From: a virus
Virus record (IMG/VR): IMGVR_UViG_3300027743_000001
Span: 22,543 to 86,542 of that record
DNA length: 64,000 nt
Strand: one strand, 5' to 3'
Shown here in pieces: positions 35,412-42,003 of this stretch. The notes under the pieces are model-generated. The model ran no database searches. It worked only from the letters and a program-made list of their open reading frames with translations, and was not told the DNA's origin. Each line of letters starts with the position of its first letter. Positions within the stretch are counted from its first letter, which is position 1. Both the position numbers and the translations under genes were made by a program.

Positions 35412-35759
35412 ATGCGTACCCGTCTCATGAAGCGCTACGCCGACCTTCGCAAGAAGGAAGACGGCTTCACCCTGATCGAGCTGCTGATCGTGATCGTCAT
35501 CCTCGGCGTGCTGGCCGGCGTCGTCGTCTTCGCCGTCTCCGGCATCAACAACAAGGGCGAGGTCGCAGCCTGCAAGGCCGAGGCTAAGACCATTGAGGTT
35601 GCCTCCGAGGCTTACTATGCGCAGAAGGGCACCTACGCCGCTGCCGTCTTTGGCGCTGCCCCCATCAACAGCCTTGAGGCTGCCGGCCTGCTTCACGCCG
35701 ACACGCTAGACCCCAAGATCACGTACACCGCTGGAGTCGTGACCAACACCTGCGGATAA
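35412..35759 (+). CDS. Type IV pilin / pseudopilin-like protein
   Basis: 115 residues; the second Met (residue 6) is an alternative start. The prepilin signature is unmistakable: basic leader ending KKEDG, cleavage expected before FTLIELLIVIVILGVLAG, with the +5 Glu. A pilin-like helix (ACKAEAKTIEVASEAYYAQKG) and a short beta region with one more Cys at the C-terminus follow, as in GspG or type IVa major pilins but shorter. Own promoter and terminator. Pilins are exported and assembled by host-encoded machinery; no ATPase or peptidase is in this window. Role in the phage unknown. Confidence 0.85.
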   Translation: MRTRLMKRYADLRKKEDGFTLIELLIVIVILGVLAGVVVFAVSGINNKGEVAACKAEAKTIEVASEAYYAQKGTYAAAVFGAAPINSLEAAGLLHADTLDPKITYTAGVVTNTCG

Positions 35760-35769
35760 GCAACAAGCA

Positions 35770-35804
35770 AAGGGCCGGACACCCGGGTGGGGTGTCCGGC
35801 CCTT
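35770..35804. terminator. Intrinsic terminator between convergent pilin and lipoprotein genes
   Basis: AAGGGCCGGACACC pairs with GGTGTCCGGCCCTT around a 7-nt loop; the stem itself provides T and A tracts on both strands, so it may work in both directions. Confidence 0.8.
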
Positions 35805-35813
35805 CTGTGTTGC

Positions 35814-36488
35814 CTAGAACTTGTCCCGGAACTTCAGGATGATGCCATTGCTCAGGGTGTCTGCCAGGTGAGCGATGTGATTCTGCGAAGCGTCGTAAGC
35901 CGTGAGGCTGTCCCCGAACCGCTTCTGCAGCTCGAACGTGATCTCAGAAATCAGCTGGCTGAGGTGGATCTGCATCGCGTCCCGCATGGCCTGTTGTGGC
36001 CAGTGCACCGGGTCCGCGTTGCTCAGGAAGTCCGCGATCTGGTTTCCGTTGATCCGCCACGCGGTAACGGCTGCCGAGAGCGCTCCCTGGTTGTTGGCCT
36101 TGGCTGCTGTCAGCACAGCTACCGCTCCCGCGATGTGCGCCTTCAGGAGCCCTGTCAACCGGGCTCCGTTCGTCTCCCCGTAGTAGGGGTTGATCGAACC
36201 GCCGATGTCCTCCTGGTTGCGCAGGAGCCGAGACGCCGTAGCGTTGAACCGCTCGTTCGGCTGAGGCTCAGCGATGAACTCCACAATGGCCAGTCGCGTG
36301 TACGCGACGTGCTCGAACCACAGCTGCCGCATCTTGTCGTGGAACACTCCCTCGGCCAGCGTCGCTGGAGGAGCCACTCGTGTGGGGGTTACAGCAACGG
36401 TGGGGGTCGGAGTCGGATTCGCTTTCGTGCAAGCGGCCATGGTCAGCGCGAGGCTAGCCACCACGAAAAGCGAGAGAATTTTTCTCAT
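35814..36488 (-). CDS. Exported lipoprotein of unknown function
   Basis: 224 residues from the ATG at 36488 (GAAAGGG upstream). Signal peptide with lipobox LTMAAC near residue 20, then a Thr/Pro linker (TPTPTVAVTPT). The mature domain is all-helical with a repeating pattern (LWFEHVAYTRLAIVEF, ITFELQKRFGDSL, HLADTLSNGIILKF) that I associate with an uncharacterised family in Gram-positive bacteria. Its promoter region shares TTGTGACCCAGA with the capsid promoter. Possible surface role or superinfection exclusion (inference). Confidence 0.75.
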   Translation of the reverse strand: MRKILSLFVVASLALTMAACTKANPTPTPTVAVTPTRVAPPATLAEGVFHDKMRQLWFEHVAYTRLAIVEFIAEPQPNERFNATASRLLRNQEDIGGSINPYYGETNGARLTGLLKAHIAGAVAVLTAAKANNQGALSAAVTAWRINGNQIADFLSNADPVHWPQQAMRDAMQIHLSQLISEITFELQKRFGDSLTAYDASQNHIAHLADTLSNGIILKFRDKF

Positions 36489-36515
36489 TGTCTGCCCTTT
36501 CGTCCGGGTTGCTGG

Positions 36516-36542
36516 AGCGTAACACGTGGTCTGGGTCACAAA
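36516..36542 (-). promoter_or_regulatory. Candidate leftward promoter sharing the capsid-promoter block
   Basis: Leftward TTTGTGACCCAGACC, then TACGCT 14 nt after TTGTGA. The first block matches the region upstream of the major capsid gene. Confidence 0.4.
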
Positions 36543-36555
36543 GAAGGCCCGTTTG

Positions 36556-36584
36556 TTGACACCCGTTGACAGACGAGCTAGTGT
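36556..36584 (+). promoter_or_regulatory. Promoter with two GTTGACA copies
   Basis: TTGACA (36556-36561), 17-nt spacer containing CGTTGACA 10 bp later, TAGTGT (36579-36584). Drives the operon from 36642. Confidence 0.8.
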
Positions 36585-36588
36585 TTGT

Positions 36589-36641
36589 CATGTGAGCGGG
36601 AAACACCGCTCCTCCCCTTCTCCCTTAAGGAGGTGGTCATC
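36589..36641 (+). promoter_or_regulatory. 5' leader hairpin, copy 1
   Basis: TCATGTGAGCGGGAAACACCGCTC forms, in parts, GAGCGG with CCGCTC; TTAAGGAGG follows. Related leaders occur before the genes at 37011, 38551 and 38900. Confidence 0.55.
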
Positions 36642-36893
36642 ATGACCGCCATCAACACCCTCCCCACCACCAACCTCCACTACACCTACAAGACCGTGGG
36701 CCAGCTCATCCTGGTCAACGTCGGAGACCTCAACGTGGGGCACATCGCGTGCTACCCAGAGGGCTTCAAGCTCTACTTCGCCGGGCAGGACGAGCCGGCC
36801 GGTGGCGGCGAGCTGCTGCCGACCCTGGCGGCGTGCGAGCACGTGCTCGGCCAGGCTGCGCTGCTGGCTCTGAAGGCCAAGCTGGGGGCGTGA
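36642..36893 (+). CDS. Small protein, paralogue of the 38900 gene
   Basis: 83 residues, strong TTAAGGAGGTGG before the ATG. The core GGGELLPTLAACEHVL matches GGGEPLPSLGAAEAVV in the protein at 38900, and the N-terminal strands (LILVNVGDL) are also alike. Expected to be abundant given promoter and ribosome site. Function unknown. Confidence 0.75.
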   Translation: MTAINTLPTTNLHYTYKTVGQLILVNVGDLNVGHIACYPEGFKLYFAGQDEPAGGGELLPTLAACEHVLGQAALLALKAKLGA

Positions 36894-36901
36894 CCCCCAC
36901 G

Positions 36902-36921
36902 GGGGCGGCGAAAGCCGCCCC
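36902..36921 (+). terminator. Hairpin after the 36642 gene
   Basis: GGGCGGC, loop GAAA, GCCGCCC. No T-tract; may stabilise the 3' end or mark processing rather than stop transcription. Confidence 0.5.
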
Positions 36922-36951
36922 AAGAATTCCTCAGACGCTCCGCTGCGGAGC

Positions 36952-37010
36952 CGATAGGTCAGTTGTGAGCGAGGGAAAAGCCCCGCTCCCCCAAACAAAG
37001 GAGGCCCATC
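36952..37010 (+). promoter_or_regulatory. 5' leader hairpin, copy 2
   Basis: CCGATAGG, a GTGAGCGAGGG/CCCCGCTC imperfect hairpin with an AAAAG loop, then AAAGGAGG. Same plan as copies at 38492 and 38841. Confidence 0.55.
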
Positions 37011-37259
37011 ATGGCCAGCAAGACCATCATCTCCAGCAAGGCCAACTACGCGGCGCAGGACGCGGCTGCAGCTGCGGTTCCGGCCGGCTCGCTGGTCAAG
37101 TACAGCTACCCATTCGGCGGCAAGATCTTCTTCGCCACCGGCAAGGTGGTCAAGGCTGAGGGCAGCCAGCTGCACGTCGAGATCCTGTCTCACGATGAGT
37201 TCCCGGAGTACGTAGGGAAGACCATGTCCTGGTCCGTCTGCTGGTGCTCCAAGGTCTGA
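37011..37259 (+). CDS. Small protein of unknown function
   Basis: 82 residues, AAAGGAGG upstream. Ala-rich start, then beta-rich (SLVKYSYPFGGKIFFATG) and a CWC near the C-terminus. A hairpin follows. No family recognised. Confidence 0.7.
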   Translation: MASKTIISSKANYAAQDAAAAAVPAGSLVKYSYPFGGKIFFATGKVVKAEGSQLHVEILSHDEFPEYVGKTMSWSVCWCSKV

Positions 37260-37267
37260 GCCCCCAC

Positions 37268-37289
37268 GGGGGAGCCGCCAGGCTCCCCC
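37268..37289 (+). terminator. Hairpin after the 37011 gene
   Basis: GGGGGAGCC, loop GCCA, GGCTCCCCC. No T-tract. Confidence 0.5.
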
Positions 37290-37314
37290 TCCACCCCTCC
37301 CGAGAGGAACCGCT

Positions 37315-37650
37315 ATGCAGATCCAGGTCACCGCCTACCCGAGCGTCAAGGTCCAGCTGGAGGGCAAGGAATGCACCGTCCCCGCGTGGATCGCCAACTA
37401 CGCCAGTGGCAACCCCAACGCTCGGGAGACCCTGGTCAAGAACACCCCGGAAGGCCCGATGATCGTGGACGTTCGGGTAATTTCCACCCTGGCCGACTAC
37501 AAGGAGCACACCACCTTGACCAGCAAGGACATCCTGGCCGCGATAGAGATCACTTACGGCAAGCAGCCCACCAAGGCTCGGCGCGCGGAGCTGGCCAAGT
37601 TGGGTGAGCTGCTCCGGGATGCTCTCAACGCCGAGGAAGAGGGCCAGTGA
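37315..37650 (+). CDS. Protein of unknown function
   Basis: 111 residues, GAGAGGA upstream. Beta-rich first half (VKVQLEGKECTVPAWIANY), helical basic second half (KARRAELAKLGELLRDALN). It overlaps the following zinc-ribbon gene by 4 nt. Confidence 0.7.
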   Translation: MQIQVTAYPSVKVQLEGKECTVPAWIANYASGNPNARETLVKNTPEGPMIVDVRVISTLADYKEHTTLTSKDILAAIEITYGKQPTKARRAELAKLGELLRDALNAEEEGQ

Positions 37651-37859
37651 CCTGCCGCCACTGTGGGGCCGCGCTCACGTACGAGCGCGGCCGGGAGGTC
37701 TACCTGGCCGCCGGGTCGATGCTGTGCACCCCGGCCGCTCGTGGAGCCCGCTGTGCTTTCGAGTCCTACCGAGCGGTTGACATCAACCCGCTGGAGCTGA
37801 AGTTCCACGATGGCTCGTGCAACTGCCAGGCCAGCATCCTGCACGTCCCGACCTTCTGA
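37647..37859 (+). CDS. Zinc-ribbon-like protein
   Basis: 70 residues, GTG start. CRHCG at residues 3-7, single Cys residues at about 27, 36 and a CNC at 58-60 suggest one or two metal sites. Function unknown. Confidence 0.7.
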   Translation: MTCRHCGAALTYERGREVYLAAGSMLCTPAARGARCAFESYRAVDINPLELKFHDGSCNCQASILHVPTF

Positions 37860-37871
37860 GGAGCCCCCCAG

Positions 37872-38084
37872 ATGACCGCCCCTACGCCCACCCTGCCGTA
37901 CCTCCGGCCACGTTCGAACGGCCACATCCTCCACATCCCGGTTGACATGGAAGCTTCCGGCTGGCAGCCAGCCCTGTGCGGCACGCTCGGCCGGGAGCCG
38001 GACGTCTACCGCCGCGTCGACAAGATCTGCCGGATCTGCACTAGTCGCCTGGTCAACGGCAATGTGAGCCACGCCACTGTCTAG
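37872..38084 (+). CDS. Small zinc-ribbon protein of the H/CG/CxxC type
   Basis: 70 residues, TGAGGAG upstream. Pattern H-I-P-V-D...A-L-C-G...K-I-C-R-I-C defines a recurring small family in this window (also 18457, 40651, 40827, 41202 and 60063). Two GGTTGACA/GTTGACA sites lie in this segment. Function unknown. Confidence 0.7.
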   Translation: MTAPTPTLPYLRPRSNGHILHIPVDMEASGWQPALCGTLGREPDVYRRVDKICRICTSRLVNGNVSHATV

Positions 38085-38087
38085 TGG

Positions 38088-38117
38088 TTGGCATCCGTTG
38101 ACACGGGCTGCTACAGT
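38088..38117 (+). promoter_or_regulatory. Promoter with TTGGCA and internal GTTGACA
   Basis: TTGGCA (38088-38093), 18-nt spacer with CGTTGACA, TACAGT (38112-38117). Drives 38156. Confidence 0.75.
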
Positions 38118-38155
38118 TCAGAGGTAAGCGAGAGTCACCACCAAGAGGAGCCATC

Positions 38156-38449
38156 ATGACCACCACCGCCGCGATCATCCGGGAGTTCGCCACCGTCAAG
38201 GCCAACCGGGCGGAAGCCTTCTCCCAGACCGACTTCGTGACCGAGGGTCTTCAGGAGCGGCTGGTCAACTTCGTGAACAGTGCAGCGATCTGGGCCAGCA
38301 GCCCGCGCTCCGTGCACGTCCGGGGCAACGTCGGCCCAGACACCTACATCCTGGCCGAGCTGCTCGATCACGCCGCTGGCAACGCGGGCATGGTCTCCGG
38401 TCTGATCACCACCGATGACGCCGCCGGGCTGGTCACTCTGAGCTGGTGA
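38156..38449 (+). CDS. Protein of unknown function
   Basis: 97 residues, AAGAGGAG upstream. Helical N-terminal half (VTEGLQERLVNFVNSA), beta C-terminal half ending LVTLSW. No family recognised. Confidence 0.7.
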   Translation: MTTTAAIIREFATVKANRAEAFSQTDFVTEGLQERLVNFVNSAAIWASSPRSVHVRGNVGPDTYILAELLDHAAGNAGMVSGLITTDDAAGLVTLSW

Positions 38450-38461
38450 CGCAGGCCACAC

Positions 38462-38483
38462 GGGAAGGGCTAAGGCCCTTCCC
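38462..38483 (+). terminator. Hairpin after the 38156 gene
   Basis: GGGAAGGGC, loop TAAG, GCCCTTCCC. No T-tract; directly followed by leader copy 3. Confidence 0.5.
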
Positions 38484-38491
38484 GGACCGGA

Positions 38492-38550
38492 CGATAGGAA
38501 TCATGTGAGCGGGGGAAAAGCCCCCGCCCCCGAGGCCCCAGGAGGCCGCC
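38492..38550 (+). promoter_or_regulatory. 5' leader hairpin, copy 3
   Basis: GATAGGAATCATGTGAGC, then GCGGGGG-AAAA-GCCCCCGC perfect hairpin, then AGGAGG. Nearly the same as copy 4 at 38841. Confidence 0.6.
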
Positions 38551-38799
38551 ATGAACACCACTGCCGCGCTTGAGGCCGAGGCCGCGAAGTACAAGAGCGA
38601 GATCGCCAAGATCTTCGAGGTTCAGCGGTTCGTGGCTGCCAAGCAGCCGATCCCAATGCAGCTGGCAGCTGCCGCGCGGGTGTTGGCCAACAGGGGCCAC
38701 CTGCGCTGGTCGGACCGGGCCGGCCGGTGGATGTTCACCCCGGAGGGCCAGAAGTTCGCGGCGCAGAGTCGGAAGTACGGCCGGCGGCTCGGCCACTAG
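38551..38799 (+). CDS. Small winged-helix-like protein
   Basis: 82 residues, AGGAGG upstream. Helical first half, then VLANRGHLRWSDRAGRWMF, which looks like the recognition helix and wing of a winged-helix domain, and a basic C-terminus. DNA binding is a guess. Confidence 0.65.
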   Translation: MNTTAALEAEAAKYKSEIAKIFEVQRFVAAKQPIPMQLAAAARVLANRGHLRWSDRAGRWMFTPEGQKFAAQSRKYGRRLGH

Positions 38800-38808
38800 A
38801 AAAACTTT

Positions 38809-38837
38809 CCGGGGGAATCCTCAGGTGGTTCCCCCGG
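38809..38837 (+). terminator. Hairpin after the 38551 gene
   Basis: CCGGGGGAA pairs with TTCCCCCGG across an 11-nt loop. Confidence 0.5.
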
Positions 38838-38840
38838 GTA

Positions 38841-38899
38841 CCGATAGGAATCATGTAGCGCGGGGAATGGCCCCGCCACCGAGGCCCCTTGGAGGAGCC
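38841..38899 (+). promoter_or_regulatory. 5' leader hairpin, copy 4
   Basis: CGATAGGAATCATGT, then GCGGGG-AATG-GCCCCGC hairpin, then TTGGAGGAG. Sequence of hairpin differs from copy 3 while pairing is kept. Confidence 0.6.
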
Positions 38900-39121
38900 A
38901 TGAACGTCAAGCCCATCAGCGCCAACAACGTCGCTTTCTACAAGTACGGCAAGGTCATCGCCGTTGCCAGCCCAGAGCGGGGCGGCTGGAAGCTGGTTGA
39001 CATGTACGGCGAGGCCGTGGGTGGTGGCGAGCCGCTGCCGAGCCTGGGGGCGGCCGAGGCCGTCGTCCTCTCGAAGACCTATCAGGAGTACGTAGACAAG
39101 GCCCACGCCATGGCCGGCTGA
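38900..39121 (+). CDS. Small protein, paralogue of the 36642 gene
   Basis: 73 residues, TTGGAGGAG before the ATG. Shares the GGGEPLPSLGAAEAVV core and preceding strands with the 36642 product. Last gene of the operon before a strong terminator. Function unknown. Confidence 0.75.
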   Translation: MNVKPISANNVAFYKYGKVIAVASPERGGWKLVDMYGEAVGGGEPLPSLGAAEAVVLSKTYQEYVDKAHAMAG

Positions 39122-39136
39122 GCAGACAAACTGGCG

Positions 39137-39169
39137 GCGCCGTCCCGGGAGGGGCGGCGCGGCCTTTTT
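39137..39169 (+). terminator. Intrinsic terminator
   Basis: GCGCCGTCCC, loop GGGA, GGGGCGGCGC (one G-T pair), then GGCCTTTTT. Confidence 0.8.
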
Positions 39170-39173
39170 GCAT

Positions 39174-39236
39174 TTACAGAACCCCGATGAGCAGAAGAAC
39201 TACCAGGACGACCAAGATCACGCCGAGGATCCACAT
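39174..39236 (-). CDS. 20-residue membrane peptide
   Basis: ATG at 39236 with AGGAGGGGG upstream. Almost entirely hydrophobic (MWILGVILVVLVVLLLIGVL). The strong ribosome site supports expression; function unknown. Confidence 0.55.
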   Translation of the reverse strand: MWILGVILVVLVVLLLIGVL

Positions 39237-39251
39237 GTAAATCACCCCCTC

Positions 39252-39638
39252 CTAATCAGGGACGATCTCCCCATCCACAATATCGGTATCCGCCGGCTGC
39301 GGCGCCGCCGGCTCGTGCGGCCGAGCTGCGATCTGTGTCAACCGGTCCCGCAGGGCCGCGATAGCTCCGTCGTTCTGTGGGCCGCTGTCGTCGGCGTTGT
39401 CAACCGGTGCCGCTAGGCGAACCGCCACGTCCACCCGCGCGGGCAGGCCCACGCGGTCCAGGACGGCCGTAGCGGCATTCACCCGGGCCAGGTCATTGCG
39501 GCCGTTCTGCATCACGTCTGTGAGCGTGTCAACCGACAGGCTCGCGGCGCTGGCCAGGCCGAGCCAGGTTTCGCGCACGAGCGCGACCGCCTCGGAGAAG
39601 TTCGTCGGGCGGTCTGGCAGATTGGCGCTGGTCTCCAT
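39252..39638 (-). CDS. Helical protein, possibly terminase small subunit-like
   Basis: 128 residues. TATGCT ends 6 nt before the ATG (leaderless; divergent from the 39671 gene). N-terminal ~75 residues are helical with a pattern seen in small terminases or HTH proteins (AVALVRETWLGLASA, VNAATAVLDRVGLPARVDV). C-terminal half is disordered, Asp/Pro-rich. No small terminase is otherwise seen in the window, but the distance from TerL makes this tentative. Confidence 0.6.
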   Translation of the reverse strand: METSANLPDRPTNFSEAVALVRETWLGLASAASLSVDTLTDVMQNGRNDLARVNAATAVLDRVGLPARVDVAVRLAAPVDNADDSGPQNDGAIAALRDRLTQIAARPHEPAAPQPADTDIVDGEIVPD

Positions 39639-39670
39639 CACTCCAGCATATCGCCTGTACGCTGTGGGCC

Positions 39671-40240
39671 ATGAATAGACGTTCTGTACTTCGTGCCGGA
39701 ATCCTGCTCCCCGTCGCCTCAGCTCTCGGCTCCGGCATGGCGGCTACGTCGTGCTCGCCGGTCGGGGGCAAGGTCACTGTCAACTGGCACCTGCCAAACT
39801 CAATCGTCGAGGTCCGCCACCCCGCGCAGGAGGTGTTCCCCCGGCTCCGGGAGATCTCCGCAGAGAACAAACGCGGGTTTGAGCGGGTGCGCTTCTGGTT
39901 TGACACGCGCATCCCGACCTACAACTGGGAGTACGTGCCGGCCAACGGCATCGTCGGGCCGGGCACGGGCGAGCCGGTCCCGATCGAGGGCCAGCAGTTC
40001 CTCCGCGTGCAGTTCGTGGAGTCCCTGGCCCACACGGATGAGGGAGCGCCTTCCATCACCAGCGCTCCCGGCCGGCCGCTGTTCGGGTTTGATCTTCTTC
40101 AGGACTGGGTGCTCGCCGGGGACTTCGAAGCTCAGGTAGATCTTGGCATCGGGCTCCGCTCGGCTGCCCCGCTGGAGGTCCGAACCGTGGAGGGCGAAGA
40201 TCGCGGCCTGAAGTGGGTGGCTTTCGACTTCCGCGCCTAG
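39671..40240 (+). CDS. Tat-type lipoprotein with AMIN-like domain
   Basis: 189 residues. Signal with twin arginines (NRRSVLRAG) and a lipobox-like AATSC near residue 28, so a Tat-exported lipoprotein is likely. The mature part matches the AMIN-like pattern of actinobacterial exported proteins: FERVRFWFDTRIPTYNWEYV, GPGTGEPVPIEGQQFL, LRVQFVESLAH. TACGCT ends 7 nt before the ATG (leaderless). A second AMIN-like secreted protein lies at 42004. AMIN-type domains are linked to envelope localisation; role here unknown. Confidence 0.75.
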   Translation: MNRRSVLRAGILLPVASALGSGMAATSCSPVGGKVTVNWHLPNSIVEVRHPAQEVFPRLREISAENKRGFERVRFWFDTRIPTYNWEYVPANGIVGPGTGEPVPIEGQQFLRVQFVESLAHTDEGAPSITSAPGRPLFGFDLLQDWVLAGDFEAQVDLGIGLRSAAPLEVRTVEGEDRGLKWVAFDFRA

Positions 40241-40401
40241 TCCCGCCAGTGCGTGTCAACCGCGTCTGTGATCTCCTGCCAGCACCTGATCAACTCGTCG
40301 TTCGTGATCACTGTCTTGTGGCCAGCCGACACGATGACAGCCGCGCTTGCCGCCTTCACGCTGAACTCGTTGAGTAGCGCGATGAACTCCGTCTTGGTCA
40401 T
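40237..40401 (-). CDS. Small protein of unknown function, leaderless
   Basis: 54 residues. TAGTCT ends 6 nt before the ATG. Alpha/beta (FIALLNEFSVKAASAAVIV then TVITNDELIRCW). Its stop overlaps the stop of the convergent 39671 gene; its promoter is divergent from the 40469 gene. Function unknown. Confidence 0.7.
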   Translation of the reverse strand: MTKTEFIALLNEFSVKAASAAVIVSAGHKTVITNDELIRCWQEITDAVDTHWRD

Positions 40402-40433
40402 TCCGCGAGACTAGCACGCGCTCGGCTGTGTGG

Positions 40434-40462
40434 TTGACACGTGTTGGCAAGACTGCTACTAT
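40434..40462 (+). promoter_or_regulatory. TTGACA promoter for a leaderless gene
   Basis: GGTTGACA with TTGACA at 40434-40439, 17-nt spacer with GTTGGCA 10 bp later, TACTAT (40457-40462). The -10 ends 6 nt before ATG 40469. Confidence 0.8.
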
Positions 40463-40468
40463 AGGTTT

Positions 40469-40654
40469 ATGACCAAGACAGAGATCGACGAGCAGCGGGA
40501 CGAGATCCTCCGGGACGCGCTGGATCAGTACGTGACCAACATCGACCTAGAAGATGAAGAGACTTCGCTGGCCGACCGCGTGAGGTACAACGTCGCCTCC
40601 GCCATGCTGGACGAGCTGAACAACGCTTTCGTGGTCAGGATGGGCGCGCTGTGA
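40469..40654 (+). CDS. Small acidic protein, leaderless
   Basis: 61 residues, acidic and helical (EQRDEILRDALDQYV). Starts a chain of seven overlapping genes (40469-41994) that share one promoter. Function unknown. Confidence 0.7.
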   Translation: MTKTEIDEQRDEILRDALDQYVTNIDLEDEETSLADRVRYNVASAMLDELNNAFVVRMGAL

Positions 40655-40830
40655 ACGAGCTACTTCTCCGGTCCGTGAGCGGCAACCGGACCCACATCTA
40701 CTCCCGCGAGACGGGCACGCGGTTCGGCCGCCGCTACATCGCGGTGTGCGGCGCCGCGATGTTCTCGTTGGCGGCAACCGGCCCGGTGGCAGACTGCCCC
40801 CGGTGCCTGGCAAAGAAGGGCGCAGCATGA
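40651..40830 (+). CDS. Small zinc-ribbon protein of the H/CG/CxxC type
   Basis: 59 residues, GTG in the 4-nt overlap. H near 15, CG near 35 and CPRC near 52 give the same layout as other members of this small family. Function unknown. Confidence 0.65.
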   Translation: MNELLLRSVSGNRTHIYSRETGTRFGRRYIAVCGAAMFSLAATGPVADCPRCLAKKGAA

Positions 40831-41048
40831 ACTACGCGATGTCGTCGACCGGGCTTTTCCACCTGGTTGACAAGGGAGCAGCGGCAACCCTGTGCGGCTC
40901 GGCCGTGGTGTGGGAGGTCTCGCAGATCAAGCACGAGACGGACGCCGTCGTGTCGGAGCGCCACCCGATCCAGGATGAACAGGCGCTGGACTGGCTGGCC
41001 GAGCACCCCTGGGATCTGTGCCGCACCTGCAAGGCGGCGGCGCCGTGA
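40827..41048 (+). CDS. Small zinc-ribbon protein of the H/CG/CxxC type
   Basis: 73 residues, ATG overlap. FHLVDKG, LCG, then DEQALDWLAEHPWDLCRTC. Clear paralogue of the 41202 product (same start, GLFH, DEQA, LAxxPxDLCxxC). Family role unknown. Confidence 0.7.
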   Translation: MNYAMSSTGLFHLVDKGAAATLCGSAVVWEVSQIKHETDAVVSERHPIQDEQALDWLAEHPWDLCRTCKAAAP

Positions 41049-41209
41049 GCGGGCTGGTGCACGTCGACTACCCGCACGAGCCGGGATATCTCTACGACTG
41101 TCCCGCGTGCGAGCGGGAGTGCAACTGTCCGGTGATGCAAGACGACATGATCTGTCTACACTGCTCTATCATCGTTATCCGCGAGATGGGGATGGCCAGC
41201 AATGACTAA
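41045..41209 (+). CDS. Small Cys-rich protein
   Basis: 54 residues, GTG overlap. CPAC-x(4)-C-x-C and CLHC: at least six Cys, probably one or two zinc sites. Function unknown. Confidence 0.65.
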   Translation: MSGLVHVDYPHEPGYLYDCPACERECNCPVMQDDMICLHCSIIVIREMGMASND

Positions 41210-41408
41210 CGGCTACAGCTACGCGATGTCCGGCACCGGGCTGTTCCACCACCTGGTGTTCCCGGACCGAACCCGTTGCGGCATCCGCCGGGTGGGGGAC
41301 GTTCCTCAGCAGACCTCAGACGAGCAGGCCAACAGTTGGCTTGCGCGCTACCCGCACGATCTGTGTCTGGCGTGCAAGAGGCTGGCCCGGGAACAGGGTG
41401 TGGCATGA
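41202..41408 (+). CDS. Small zinc-ribbon protein, paralogue of the 40827 gene
   Basis: 68 residues. GTGLFHHLVFPDRTRCG and PHDLCLAC repeat the pattern of the 40827 product. Tandem duplication separated by one gene. Confidence 0.7.
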   Translation: MTNGYSYAMSGTGLFHHLVFPDRTRCGIRRVGDVPQQTSDEQANSWLARYPHDLCLACKRLAREQGVA

Positions 41409-41641
41409 CCAACCTCTACGAAACCCTGCACCTGCGCTACGAACGCGGGTCATTCGTGGCAACCGTGCACAGGAAGATGACCGGCCGCCGGCCGTACTTT
41501 ATCGAGGTGGTTGACACGGGCACGGGAGACAAGAGCGTGTACGCGACAGACCTCAGTCGGGACGGCATGCGTATGGCCGTGGCCCGGATGCGGGCCGCCG
41601 GCTGGCGTTGGGCGCCGTCCGTTGGGCCGTGGTCGGGATGA
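41405..41641 (+). CDS. Small basic beta-rich protein
   Basis: 78 residues, 4-nt overlap. Beta strands (GSFVATVHRKMTG, YFIEVVDTGTG) then a basic Arg/Met helix. No family recognised. Confidence 0.65.
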   Translation: MTNLYETLHLRYERGSFVATVHRKMTGRRPYFIEVVDTGTGDKSVYATDLSRDGMRMAVARMRAAGWRWAPSVGPWSG

Positions 41642-41994
41642 CACACGTGCCGCCGGCCGCTGAGCTGCTGGCCGAGAACGTCAAGCTCCAGCAGGAGTTG
41701 CTCCGGGCACAGCAGGAGCTGCTCCGGGCACACGGGCTGCTCCGGCGGTTCGCCTCGGGGAACTACAACTTCCGCGCGTTGCGTCAGCTGTGCGAGGAAG
41801 CAGAATCGCTGGTGTCCGGGGCCGGGGCTTGGGTCTACGGCGCCGGCAACTCGTACGCCGATCTCGATGAACGGGTGGGTGTCAACCGGCAGGTCGTTGT
41901 CAACCAGGACGGGAAACCGAGCGTGTTGCATACGCCCAAGAATCCTGTCGAGGGCTGTCGGGGTTGCCGGGAGAACGGGTGGGCGGGGGCTTAG
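41638..41994 (+). CDS. Leucine-zipper-containing protein
   Basis: 118 residues from ATG 41638. Residues 9-40 form a coiled coil with two copies of QQELLRA; the C-terminus has CRGC. The 41.88-41.90 kb part carries two TGTCAACC sites 19 bp apart, coding VNR and VNQ. Function unknown. Confidence 0.65.
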   Translation: MTHVPPAAELLAENVKLQQELLRAQQELLRAHGLLRRFASGNYNFRALRQLCEEAESLVSGAGAWVYGAGNSYADLDERVGVNRQVVVNQDGKPSVLHTPKNPVEGCRGCRENGWAGA

Positions 41995-42003
41995 AATGCC
42001 GGC

